Assembly: GCA_001599815.1 (NCBI GenBank)
Contig: BCIA01000003.1
Location: forward strand, 124,001-188,000
Direction: 5' to 3'
DNA length: 64,000 nucleotides
Source of the DNA: Furcasterigmium furcatum
Lineage: Eukaryota; Ascomycota; Sordariomycetes; Glomerellales; Plectosphaerellaceae
This document shows positions 41,720-52,478 of this stretch, piece by piece (within the stretch, counting starts at the first letter, position 1; each line of letters opens with the position of its first letter). The notes below the pieces were generated by a model. It was not told the DNA's origin and did not search any database. It saw nothing but the letters and a program-made list of their open reading frames with translations. A program made the translations under genes and the position numbers.

Positions 41720-43532
41720 ATGTCCAAGGTCTTCACAGCGAGCGACGTCGCGTCGCACAACAAGCCCGACGATCTGTACATCATCGTCGACGGCGACGTC
41801 TACGACCTGACCAAGTTCCAAGATGACCACCCCGGCGGCAAGAAGATCCTCACGAGGGTCGGCGGCAAGGACGCCTCGAAGCCCTTCTGGAAGTACCATA
41901 ACGAGGGCATCCTGAAGAAGTACAAGGCGAAGCTGCAGGTCGGCTCCCTCGACTCCAAGCCCAAGGCCGCAGAGCCCGCGCCCGCGCCCGCCCCTGCGCC
42001 CAAGAAGGAGGTCGCGAAGGCCCCCTCGACCTCGGCACCCGCTGCTGCTGCGGAAGAGTCGGAGCCCCTCGACACCTTCGGCAGCCTCATTCCCTTCGCC
42101 GACCCCAGCTGGTACCAGGCTGTAAGTTGATCTGTTGTACCGAGCCCCACGGCTTGCTCGATTGCTGACGCCCCTCGCCCCAGTATCACACTCCCTACTT
42201 CAACGAGACGCACGCCGCCCTCCGCGCCGAGGTCCGCGCCTGGGTCGAGTCGGAGATCGAGCCCTACGTCTCCGAATGGGACGAGGCCAAGGAGGTCCCC
42301 GCCAGCATCTACAAGCAGATGGGCGAGCGCGGCTACCTGGCCGGCCTCCTCGGCACCCACTACCAGAAGGACTACACCAAGAACGTCGTCGCCTCGGTGC
42401 CCCCGGAGAAGTGGGATCTCTTCCACGAGCTGACGCTCACCGACGAGCTGTCTCACGCCGCCTCGGGCGGCTTCGTCTGGAACGTCATCGGAGGCTTCGG
42501 CATCGGCTGCCCGCCCCTCGTCAAGTTCGGCCAGAAGAAGCTCGTCGACCGCATCCTGCCGGGCATCCTGGCTGGCGACAAGCGCATCTGCCTCGCCATT
42601 ACCGAGCCCGATGCTGGTTCCGACGTCGCCAACCTGACGTGCGAGGCTAAGCTGACCGAGGATGGCAAGCACTTCATCGTCAACGGCGAGAAGAAGTGGA
42701 TCACGAACGGTGAGCTCCCCTTGAGTAACTCGGTGTGTTTGTTTCTTTGCTGACGAACTCATTTCAGGTATCTGGTGCGACTACTTCACCACTGCCGTCC
42801 GCACCGGCGGCCCCGGCATGAACGGTGTCAGTCTGCTCCTGATCGAGCGCGACATGGGTGGCGTGAGCACGCGCCGCATGGACTGCCAGGGTGTCTGGTC
42901 CAGCGGCACGACCTACATCACCTTCGAGGACGTCAAGGTTCCCGTCGAGAACCTGCTCGGCAAGAAGGACAAGGGCTTCAGGGGTACGCTTTTTCACTCT
43001 CCACATCTATCTCCTCCGAGTACTAACATCCCGCCTAGTCATCATGACCAACTTCAACCACGAGCGCATCGGCATCATCATCCAGTGCCTCCGCTTCTCC
43101 CGCGTCTGCTACTCCGAGTCGGTCTCGTACGCCTCCAAGCGCCGCACCTTCGGCAAGAAGCTCATCGAGCACCCGGTCATCCGCCTCAAGCTCGCGCACA
43201 TGGCGCGCCAGATCGAGGCGTCGTACAACTGGCTCGAGAACCTCATCTACCAGTGCCAGAAGATGGGCGAGACCGAGGCCATGCTCAAGCTCGGCGGCGC
43301 CATCGCCTCCCTCAAGGCCCAGGCCACCGTCACCTTCGAGTTCTGCGCGCGCGAGGCCAGCCAGATCTTCGGCGGCCTGAGCTACTCCCGCGGCGGCCAG
43401 GGCGGCAAGGTCGAGAGGCTGTACCGCGACGTCAGGGCGTACGCCATCCCCGGCGGCAGCGAGGAGATCATGCTCGACCTCAGCATCAGGCAGAGCATGA
43501 GGGTGCACAAGGCGCTGGGCATGAAGCTGTAG
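41720..43532 (+). CDS. Cytochrome b5 / acyl-CoA dehydrogenase fusion protein
   Basis: Four exons are inferred: 41720-42121, 42184-42709, 42768-42983 and 43039-43532, giving 545 residues. The N-terminal ~75 residues are a cytochrome b5 heme domain with axial His in DDHPGGKK and a second His in WKYHNEG. A Pro/Ala/Lys linker follows (PAPAPAPAPKKEVAK). From about residue 135 there is a full acyl-CoA dehydrogenase: ITEPDAGSD flavin motif, GEKKWITNG, ASKRRTFGKKLIEHPVI, IFGGLSYSRGG, and the C-terminal YAIPGGSEEIMLDL. The family oxidises acyl-CoA using FAD. The fused heme domain probably relays electrons. The fusion is found in fungi. The end (GMKL) is not a canonical peroxisomal signal and no mitochondrial presequence is visible, so location is open. 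Confidence 0.94.
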
Positions 43533-44911
43533 TAGTAGACGGGTGACGATGATGACGACGAGACGAGGAGAGAGTTGACCAAAGACTGTACAAGTACGTA
43601 GTGGGATGGTTTAGTTTGCTTTGGCGCTTCTACGGACATTGGGATACAGAAGCAGACGAATTTTGAGGCGTTGACCACACCTGTCCGTTGCCGCGCTCTC
43701 CTCTGCTTCCCAGTGATGCCTGCCTTCGCCGCGAGACTCAAGTTCTCGTGTGTCTGCCTTGGTTATCTGATCGTCGCCCGTCCACTCTCCAGTCGCAACC
43801 ATACACTTCTTCGCCGTGCCGTGTTTCTCGACAATCGGCCGAGAACTTAGAATAGCATCCGCTTCTTGCCGAGACCTACTCAGGGGCGCCTCCTTGTCTC
43901 CCGTTCGCATGCACCATCCGCAGCTCAGTTCACGGGCGACTGTGGTCCTCAGAGATCACCATGGCTTTTCATGCGCTTTCTTCATCCACCATGCCTTTTC
44001 CATCGGTCCGACGCCAGCCCTCTCCCAGGTCGCCCCGGCTTTCCCCCTTCCGGTCGGCTCAGAGAGCACTACTCGGCCGCACACGGCGACCCGACGGAGC
44101 TTCAGCGGTGCCCCGTCGTCGTTCCCGGAAGGCGCGGCCCCACAGTTTCGGTGAGACTGTCCCTGTTCACCATGAGCTTCACGTCTCGGATGCTGAGCTT
44201 CTCCGGCCCTTCGACTCTTCTTTCACCCACCAACCGCGCCCCTGGCCTTGCGGAGGTGCGAGATTCTGTCTCAGCGCAGGAAACTTCGAAAAAGTGGCCC
44301 TCAACGCCCTCTCGGCGGGCCAACATCGTCCTCCTTCCGGGAGCGGCGTCCTTCCCATTCCACTGCCCCGACGACATGTCTCGCGTCGCACAGGCTGATT
44401 GGCCCATCCCCAGAGCCTCCAGAAGCAGCCGAGCGGACCATCAGCTCCTCTGCCGGCCCCTCGCGAACTTTGACACATCGTTATGCCAAAGACGATCGTC
44501 TCGAAGCGCTCCTCTTGCAGCCGCGCCTTGCCCTTCCCGCCGGCCGGCAGCCCAAGTTTAACCGCAGAAGATGCGCGATGCGACAGGAACGGGCCCTTCC
44601 ACCTAGCTGACCACGCTGCGTCCGTCACGAACTGCACCGGTAGACCGTGCCTGAGGACAAGATGCTTCCGTCTGTCGATCCAGGTCCAGCATCCGTTCGC
44701 GGCGAGGCAGCAGAGGCGAGAAAGGGGTATATAGAGCCCTCCATTCTCGAGGCATGCTGTGGCGTCTTTCTTGGGCATTCCATCGCATCGCCACTCGCTC
44801 GCTTTCCGCATCTATCGTCACTCGCTTGAACCGCTTGTCTCTCATAGCCTCGTGCTGCTGCGTTCCTCTGCCCCCTCTCGAGTCTCTCGTCACAAGACCT
44901 CTTCTGCCAAG
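43533..44911. other. Long intergenic region and promoter of the GPI-type protein gene (1.4 kb)
   Basis: Many overlapping open frames in G/C-rich sequence (for example 43866-44561 plus and 44179-44811 minus) have no domain-like content, and I regard them as chance. A TATA box lies at 44728-44733 and a C/T-rich leader follows. Confidence 0.5.
44728..44733 (+). promoter_or_regulatory. TATA box of the GPI-type protein gene
   Basis: TATATA in GGGGTATATAGAGCC lies about 180 bp upstream of the ATG at 44912, fitting a highly expressed cell-wall protein gene. Confidence 0.55.
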
Positions 44912-45966
44912 ATGCGTTTCGCGCAGATCGTCACCGGCGCCGCCCTTCTGGCCGGCGTCAACGCCCAGGGATCCTCCTCCTCCGCCGCTGCCGCCTCCTC
45001 TGCCCCCAGCAGTTACTCCTCCGCCGCCGCCTCCTCCGCTTCGGCCGAGGACAGGCGCCCTTCGAGCTGGTCTGCTTCCTCTTCTGCTTCGCACGAGGAC
45101 AGGCGCCCGACCCACTCTCGCACCTGGAGCGGACGCTCCACCTCCACCTACTCGGTGACCGTCTCTCCCACTTACACCAGCGTTCCTTGTAAGTCGTCCA
45201 CCTCCCGAGCCCCAGAGGGAGATGAATGTTGTCGCTGACCCGGAAAACAGCCTCCGTCTACAGCTCCACCAAGGCTGAGACCCTGACCTACTGCAAGTAC
45301 GGCAAGGACTGCGAGAAGAGGAAGCACCACTACGAGTACAAGCACAAGACCACCTATGTCAGCACCATCAGCGGCCAGGTCACCACCTGCACGGAGACCG
45401 TCATTGGCACCACCGTCTACACGCAGGAGCAGAAGACGCTCATCAAGACGCTTCCTCCTCAGGTCATCACCAAGACCAAGCCCGGCAAGGTCATCACCAC
45501 GACCGAGCAGGGCAAGACGATCACCAAGACGGAGCCTGGCAAGACCGTCACCAAGACGGAGCCCGGCAAGACCGTCACCAAGACGGAGCCCGGCAAGACC
45601 GTCACCAAGACCGAGGAGGGCAAGATCGTTACCGTCACCGAGCCTCCCAAGGTCGTCACCGTCACCGAGCCCGGCAAGGTCGTCACTACCACCGAGCCTG
45701 CCAAGGTCGTCACCGTCACCGAGCCCGGCAAGGTCATCACTACTACCGCGCCTGGCGAGGTTGTCGTTGTCACCGAGCAGCCCCCTCCCCAGACCCTCAA
45801 GCCCATCCCTCCCCCTCCCGAGACCGCCGCCCCTCCCCCTCCTCCGGCTCCCGAGCAGCCCACTGCCACCCCCATCGAGGTCTCTGCTGCTCTTCCCGCC
45901 GCCCGCGGAGTCAGCTTCATGGTCGGCCTCGGCGCCATCGGTCTCGGCCTCCTCATGGCCATGTAA
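44912..45966 (+). CDS. Repeat-rich GPI-anchored cell-wall protein
   Basis: Two exons are inferred, 44912-45188 and 45251-45966 (62-nt intron), giving 330 residues. The signal peptide is MRFAQIVTGAALLAGVNAQ. Next come a Ser/Ala-rich stretch with two copies of EDRRP, a short cysteine-bearing segment (YCKYGKDCEKRKHHYEYKHK), then about ten tandem 9-10-residue units of the type KTVTKTEPG / KVVTVTEPG, a Pro-rich stretch, and a C-terminal hydrophobic tail (ARGVSFMVGLGAIGLGLLM) as expected of a GPI signal. The Thr-rich repeats would be O-mannosylated. The role is structural or adhesive at the cell wall, inferred from architecture only. The 27-nt DNA repeats make copy-number change likely. Confidence 0.85.
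45457..45774 (+). repeat. Tandem coding minisatellite, 27-30 nt units
   Basis: Units encode PGK-(T/V)-(V/I)-T-x-TE. Three units at 45538-45618 are nearly identical 27-mers. Neighbouring units are more diverged. Confidence 0.85.
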
Positions 45967-46521
45967 GGAGGCCACGGGTCCCTCGAGTTTTATGTTCGGT
46001 CTGGAAAATGATTGAGAGTGATATTCGGTTCTTCGGTGCCGGTCTCTCGTCGGGCCGCCCCCGGCTCTTCGGGACGATCAGGATTAGATTTGGGTTTCGA
46101 TCTTCGAGTGCGACGTTGGTAGTTCTAGGATAATTCATTGTAATGAGGTAATAGAGTGAGTGCGTTTCAAAAGAGTTGTTGAAAGATACTCAAGTGACGG
46201 TAGTCTGTGAGTGTGAGTGCCCTGGGAAGTGAGTGAGTGGTTGGTTGTACTCGAGTGGCGCGGCTGGGGTGGCACGCCGATCGAGACACCGAGACCAGCA
46301 GCTGAGACGGGCTCTTTCATCATCATTTGGAGAAGGTAGGCATTGGAATGACCAGCCCAACCCCTCACGACGGGAGTGGTGTGATCAGCAGCGCGGGGAT
46401 CATATAGGGTGAGCGGCCGGCTGATTTGGGTTTCGGGAGAGCTTCTCCTCAACCCCCAGCTCTCTTCTTGCCAATTGCCACACATTACATTAGCAAAGAT
46501 TTTGACGAGGAAAAGAACAAC
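45967..46521. other. Intergenic region, no gene recognised
   Basis: This is the 3' flank of the GPI-type protein gene and the promoter of the Dabb gene. A minus-strand frame (46135-46680) overlaps the Dabb exon and is rejected. Confidence 0.45.
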
Positions 46522-46999
46522 ATGCCCATCACCCAAGTCGCCCAAATCCAGTTCAGGGAGCTGGTGTCTCCGGAGGAAATCCAGGAGGTGAGTTCGGGGG
46601 CTCGTGCTGCTGCTCTGGGGCATACGACTGGGACTGGGACTGACGGTCGAGGGAACAGATTTGCGATGGCGCGCTGGCACTAAAGACAGCCTGCCTGCAT
46701 CCGAGGACGAAGAGGCCGCTCGTCAAGTCGGTCGTCGGAGGCATCGACAACAGCCCCGAGGGTCTTCAGGTGAGGTGTTCCCGGCAGGCTGGACGATGGG
46801 CGCTGACGAAGGGCAGGGAGGCATGACGCATGTCTTCGTTTTCGAGTTCGACAACGAGGACGACAAGAGCCTCTACCAGGAGGAAGTTCCGCGCCAAGAG
46901 TTCAATGATGCCGTGGCCAAAGTGGCGGCGAAGTACACCATTGTGGACTTCACTCAGGGCGTGTTCGAGTACCGCAGGCCGTCGGTGGCGTCGTCGTGA
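46522..46999 (+). CDS. Stress-responsive A/B barrel (Dabb) domain protein
   Basis: Three exons are inferred: 46522-46587, 46659-46769 and 46817-46999, giving 119 residues, the usual size of a stand-alone Dabb protein. The introns (71 and 47 nt, GTGAGT and GTGAGG donors) are in phase 0. The barrel begins with IQFRELVSPEEIQEICDGALAL. The conserved middle is KSVVGGIDNSPEGLQGGMTHVFVFEF, and the last strand and helix follow (YQEEVPRQEFNDAVAKVA, YTIVDFTQGVF). Family members are small dimeric ferredoxin-like folds linked to stress responses, and some act as enzymes on polyketide-type substrates. No catalytic role can be assigned here. It is probably cytosolic. Confidence 0.9.
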
Positions 47000-48000
47000 G
47001 TCGTAGCGAGGTTCTCCCGGGAATTTCGTGCTGCCAGTTGGTCTTCTTGGTCTGTCTGTAGGGGTATAGTCGAGCGACGGCGGTCTGGCTGTACGATATG
47101 TAGTGAATGGACGCGATTCCATGTGTTGAGATGGGAAACGTTCAACTCCACCAAGCTCTCCCGTCTCCGTGTCCACGGGCTGCCCGCCTGCCGTGACTGC
47201 TGGGATGCCCTGCTTGTCGGGTCCTCCATGGCAGGTGCGACGCAGTCTAGCGGCATGGTGGCCTGTAGCCTCATGTTTCTGGTTCCTAGCGGCGTGACGA
47301 TGACCCCACCTCCACGCCTGTCGCAGCCAATAAATGCCCCGCCATCACACAGCTGGCCGTGCTGCGTACGTCATATCCTCCCCGCACCTGGCTGCTCAGC
47401 CAGTGGACAATGGTTTCGGGAAGGCGCCGGCCTGTTGGGCAATCAATGTGAGGTCAAAGGAAGCTACGGGGCAGACAACACACCTGCCGCGACTCAGGAG
47501 ACCCTGGGCAATTGGTGGGCAGGTGGCTGAAGCTTTGGCGTGGGAGCCTGGGGACGAATGCAGGGCGCATCCTTTGCTGGGATGGCCCCTGAACCCCAAC
47601 TTCACTCTCGCGACTCTTTTCCCACTTCCTCCCCCTCCATCCGACTCCTTCTCGTATCTCTACTTTACAGCACATCATCCTCCGCCAGCTCTCCTCGCCC
47701 TGAATACCTCCAAAAACCATCTCCGTGGCCGTATTACCTCTGATCGTGGCCGTGGTCTGACAAGAGACTCGACTCGACACGACTGGCCCTGGCGCATCAT
47801 CCCTTGGAAGCGATCACCACACAGCGCGGAAGACGTCGCGACGAGACAATCGTGCCAGACACCCTGCACTTGCGTGCGCGCGGCCTCGCAGACAGCCTTT
47901 TGCTGCATTCGCCATCAAGCGCTGCAGTCGTCTCTGTATCGAAGCGAAGACTGACCTCGACCCGATCCTCGAACAAGCATCACACCACGACGCGATCATC
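47000..48000. other. Intergenic region and 5' leader of the next gene (1.0 kb)
   Basis: No convincing ORF is present. From about 47600 the sequence is pyrimidine-rich and then CACGACTC-rich, as in long fungal 5' leaders. Confidence 0.45.
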
Positions 48001-49166
48001 ATGTCGCAGCCATCACACCCCACCCTCATCAACCTCCCGCCTCCGGGTTCCAACCCCGACACTCCTTCGGAGATGCCGTGCGTCGCTTCTGATTGAATTG
48101 AGGTTTCATTGGGCTAATTGATTCCTGCAGTGGCACACCTACCAGCACCACGACCTCGCTCTCCGCTCTCTCGACCACCGCTATCAAAGATGGCCAGAGA
48201 GGACATCTGCCGCACGGTCAGGCTGGACGTGGCCATGCTCACCACGCCTCTACAACGAGCCTCGAAGCCGAAAGAGCCGATCGCATCTCCCGTCTTGCTG
48301 GTCTCGAGCGGGTATCTACCCTGCGCGCTACGTCCAACGTGAACGCGACGAACCTGAATCAACTTGCTGGCGGGGCGTCCTCTCTCTCGCCCCAGACAAC
48401 GCCGACCTCGACCGGCGGCTTCCCTGTCAACCAATATCTTACCCCCGCATACTTCGATGCACACGGTCAGCCCACGGCTGCCACGAAGATGAGCACGGTC
48501 GGGACCGCCAGCGCCACCGAGAGCTATCCTGGCGAAGACAACGAGACCCGGACTGCGCCCGGTGATCGCGACGAGGACATGTTCAGCACCGACACCAACT
48601 ACAGGGAAGCAGGCTCGGTTGCAAGCACGGGCGCTGACCCGGACCATATGGACGAGGATATGGCGACGCGCTCCGTGGGTGGATACGAGGATCGCATGAG
48701 TGACGATGGCTCCGCCAGCCTTGTTGGCTTTGGCGAAGGCGCCAACAGTACCGTCTCAGGACCCATCTACCACCGCAGGCCTATTCCCGGGGTTGCGGGA
48801 CAAGGAGTTCCAGCGGCTCAATGGACACTGGAACGGAGCGGTTCTGGTTTGAGCGAGGGGAACGTCGCGCAGCGGAACAGAGACTCCGGCATGGGCGGCG
48901 ACACGCCGGTCAGTGCCGCAGCTCTCCAAGAACGCCGTGAGGCAAGAATGGTGGACGGGGTTGCCACACATCCTTCGACGGGCGACGATGAGATGTTTGT
49001 CGACACAACGAACCGAGCGGCGTTTTCCGGAGCTGGCCGGAGCCAAGCAGCGAGCTCGCGAGAAGCAGTAGAGCGCTTGCTGCGGGAGCGTCTACATGCC
49101 AGCCAGGCAAGAAGTGGCAACGCTGCGGCGGGCAACACAGATCAGTCAGGTCCCGGGTTGTCATAG
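48001..49166 (+). CDS. Conserved fungal low-complexity protein, unknown function
   Basis: Two exons are inferred, 48001-48077 and 48131-49166 (53-nt intron with GTGCGT donor and CTGCAG acceptor), giving 370 residues. The N-terminus MSQPSHPTLINLPPPGSNPDTPSEMPGTPTS continues into Ser/Thr-rich sequence and a short charged helix (SLEAERADRISRLAGLERV) that is the most conserved-looking part. The rest is disordered and acidic, rich in Gly, Ser, Asp and Thr (DRDEDMF, DHMDEDM, DDEMFVDT), with a final helix (REAVERLLRERLHASQ). No catalytic domain or signal peptide is present. I recognise the general style from filamentous ascomycetes but not a function. A nuclear or scaffold role is possible. Confidence 0.82.
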
Positions 49167-49799
49167 CCCCATTGAAACAGCAGGGAGTTACGGTGTCAGC
49201 TTGTCATTGGCGCTTTCCTTTCATCACGCAGTGCCATTGAGTTCATGCGGAGACCACTTTCGGGGAAACAAGACACGCGGTGGTCAAGACTGAAGGGGCC
49301 TGTTGTTGTTTGACTACTCGGATATGGGTACGGGGCCAAGGATGGAGAAGTCATAAGGGGGTTTTGCAAGAGTGTGATCAATCACTCAGCGCCGACGACG
49401 GGCCGCTGCTGGCAAGATGAGCGGATGTGTCACGATACTACTGGCGGCAATCAGTGTACGATGTTTCTCTAGATTTTTAATCCACCCCGTGCCTGTGGTT
49501 GTATCAAGGATGCCCGCCCGCCTTCGGAACGATCACGTCGACCAGATTTCAGATCAAGCTTCGGCTTATTGAGATGAGCTCTCTTGGAGATGAGCTCTCT
49601 CTGAGATGGGCTCTCTCCTGGCCTCAGAAAATTGAAATGGCTTTGTACTCAACCAGAAGCAATTCCAAGGACTGCCCAATCGATTTTGAGCAGCTCTGAA
49701 GACAGCATATCTCGATGGTAACATCACTCGACCGGCCATGTATTCTACATCCACCGTGCGGACTAAACCGGGAGCGTAAAGGCGATCCTCCTCGCGGCT
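49167..49799. other. Convergent intergenic region with 16-nt tandem repeat
   Basis: These are the 3' flanks of the low-complexity protein gene (plus) and the LrgB gene (minus). The stretch contains the tandem repeat at 49571-49618. Nothing else is recognised. Confidence 0.45.
49571..49618. repeat. Three tandem copies of a 16-nt unit (GAGATGAGCTCTCTTG type)
   Basis: Units lie at 49571-49586, 49587-49602 and 49603-49618 with three to four mismatches in total. The core contains the palindrome GAGCTC. It is related in sequence to the GAGAT repeats at 40762-40836. Confidence 0.75.
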
Positions 49800-51811
49800 T
49801 TACAGACCAACCCACGACCTGACTATCGACACCATGGGTGGAATCGAAGTGAACAACACCGTGATGGTGCCGAACAAGCTCATGCTCAGGCTGGAGAGGG
49901 CAGCCGCACGGGGATCCGTGCGGAGCAGGAGAGCGGTGGCGATGGCGGACGAGTTCGCGCCGAGGGTGACGCCGCGGGTGACGTAGTCGTCTATATTCTG
50001 TCAGAAACCGAACAAACATGACAATGACAAGGAACCTTGAGGGGAGCTGGATCGAGTGCATGCGAGCGTGTTGGGGTCCCTTACCTTCTGGGATCTTGAG
50101 GGCCTTGAGCATCCTCTCGCCCACGAGGACGCCGAGGATGCCGCTCAGGATGGCCACGGCGGCGACGAGGTTCGTGTCGCCGCCCAGGTTCTCGGTGGCG
50201 GGGATGGCGAGGGCGAGGGTGAGGCTCCGCGCGGCGAAGGCGAGGGACCGCTCAGCGGCGATTCCGATGGCGTAGCAGACGGGCGGGTATATGAGCAGGC
50301 TGCCGACGGAGAGGGCGAGGGAGGGGACGACGATGGCGGCGAAGTGGGAGCGGAGCTCGCGGCGGTGGCGGTACATGGGCAGGGCGAGGGAGACGATGGC
50401 TGCGTCGAGGACCGTGGCGAAGATGTCGCCGGCGCCGGGGCGGCGGGAGGTGGATGACGGGGAGAGGAAGGAGGGGGACCAGAGGGCTTGGTAGTTGGCG
50501 CCTGTGCGGTAGGAGCGGAGGGCGGTGAAGAGGTGGTCGCCCTTGATGGCGGCGAGGGCCCAGATGGAGAGGACTCCGAGGAGGGCCGTGACGAGGACGG
50601 GGTGGATGTACTGCCTCCATGTCGGGGGGACGGCGAGGGCGGCGAAGTAGCAGAGCACCGTGAGGGACAGGTGGGCGGGCATGGAGTACCCTGTTGCGTA
50701 GTAGACGGGCAGGCCGACGAAGAGGAAGAAGGCGAGGTATAGCAGGCGGTCGGAGTGCCGGGTGAGGATGGCTGCCCAGATCTGTGCCCTCGGGGCTGGT
50801 AATGGGACTTGTGCGGGGAGCGGAGGGAACGAGGTCGCTGCCACGACTGGATGGCCGCCGGACGTGAACTCTCCTCCTCGGTTCGTTTCGAGGAGGAACA
50901 GGTGAGAGGCGGCTTGAGAGGCAGGCGGAGGAGCCAAGGTGTTCAGGGAGACGGACGACGGGACAGTCGACAGGGGGCGCGAGTTTGGCTCCGAGGAAAA
51001 GGGGGTACGGCCATCGTCCTCGCTGGCCCGCCGAGAAAGTCCTCCCAAGGGGATGTTGTCCGTCTCGTTGCCGCCATTGTCGTCGCTCAGCTCTTCGGCG
51101 CGCTCAGCGGCGGCTCTTTTTGAAGTGCCCATGACGAGCTGGATGCCCCGAGTTAGGTAGGCTGCGAGAGCCATCATGACGACGAATCCGACCACTGGGT
51201 GCATGTTAGCAACTCGGCGTCAGATTTGAGAAGAGGGGTAGCGACTCACGAAAGACGGCTATGATCTTTCCAACCTCCGAGATGCCAATTGGCGGGCTGA
51301 GGGGGAGGAGGATGAAAGACGGGGTGAAGAGGATGTTAATCCACCGAAGACCCCAGCCAGCCTGGGAATATGTGAGCCTTCTAGCCGGATATCTCAAGAA
51401 ACCAGGACGAGAACTCACCGGCACATCGATCAAGTTCACAACAAGCCTGGTCCGATGGGCGCCGAGGACGACCTGCGAGAGCAGCAGTGCCAGGAACAGC
51501 AGAATCAAGCACGCGACCGACGCCGGGAACTGGACTCCCGTCGCAGCGAGGCCGACATGGACCGCGAAGCAGAAGGCGAGGATGGCCATGAGACCGAAAG
51601 GCACGTGAAGCCATGCTGCCAAGAGATTCGGCCCTGTTGCACCGAAAGCCTGAGACCTCCATGTTAGCATGTACCTGGTGCGGCAAAATGCATAGCGACG
51701 ACTGACCAGCCGGAGAGCCACGGCAGCATCGCTCAGGATCCCATGAAGCTGCCATGTTGCCTTCCCGGTGTAGGGGTCCCCGTGACCCAACGTTCCGAGT
51801 GCTCGCGCCAT
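49800..51811 (-). CDS. LrgB/CidB-family multispanning membrane protein
   Basis: Five exons are inferred: 51811-51707, 51649-51419, 51361-51250, 51194-50085 and 49990-49800, giving 582 residues. The first third has several hydrophobic helices (LLAAWLHVPFGLMAILAFCF, SVACLILLFLALLLS). A polar loop of about 120 residues follows, then the C-terminal half with more helices and the LrgB signature region (ATENLGGDTNLVAAVAILSGILGVLVGERML, then DDYVTRGVTLGANSSAIATALLL). The same architecture, an LrgA-like half followed by LrgB, occurs in the plant plastid glycolate/glycerate exporter PLGG1. Bacterial LrgB proteins are linked to murein hydrolase control and pyruvate transport. The fungal substrate is unknown, and an organic-acid carrier is a reasonable guess. 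No targeting peptide is evident. Confidence 0.88.
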
Positions 51812-52478
51812 TCTGAGAAGGTCATACTAGGCGGTATTTCGACTGTCTCTCAGAGAATGTTGGCGCAAAAGGCGGACATCGCGACGGTCTTATCTCGAAA
51901 ATGGCGGGGGAGTCATGATTCGGCTCGGCAGCCGAAGTCTCGGAGCGGAGCCGACAGGGGGCGAGATCGCCTGAGATTTAGCGGGTCGTCCCTGCTAGCG
52001 CCCTCCGGCCCGGCTTGGGACGCTGTCACGCCTTGATCGTTCGCTGTCGTCGTATGAGGCCCAGGGATGGCACTGGCAGTCTTGCAAAAACGTCGTTGAG
52101 GGAACAGGATAGAGCCCCGAGTGATTAAGATGACGTTATTGTCCTATCTGAAGAGATCTATATGGTATCTCTGGTGGCATCGGCGGACTGGGATGAGCGA
52201 TTCCTGGACCTCCTGTGACTTCCCTCGACCGCCGACTCTCTTTCCTGGGCAAAGCTATCCATCTCGATGCCATCCCGGTAAGTGAGAGAAGGCCTGGATC
52301 TTCAAACCCCTGGATGACAAGCATCTGAAAAGCGCGATCACATCAGACGACGAGATATCCATGCGACCGCTGTTGAGGCCTGTCTGTTGGGACGCTGAGC
52401 CATCTCGTGTGCATCCTGGTCTGCCACCAAAGTCTCTCCCGCGCGGACCCCGGCACCTCCGATCAAGCAACCGCCATT
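51812..52478. other. Intergenic region, no gene recognised
   Basis: This is the promoter of the LrgB gene and the 3' flank of the F-box/2EXR-like gene, both on the minus strand. No coding or RNA feature is seen. Confidence 0.45.

Noticed and set aside
43866..44561. Plus-strand frame of 231 codons in the intergenic region, and the minus-strand frame 44179-44811
   Set aside because: Several long frames overlap in GC-rich DNA, all with low-complexity Arg/Ser/Pro content and no domain. They precede a TATA box and leader of a real gene.
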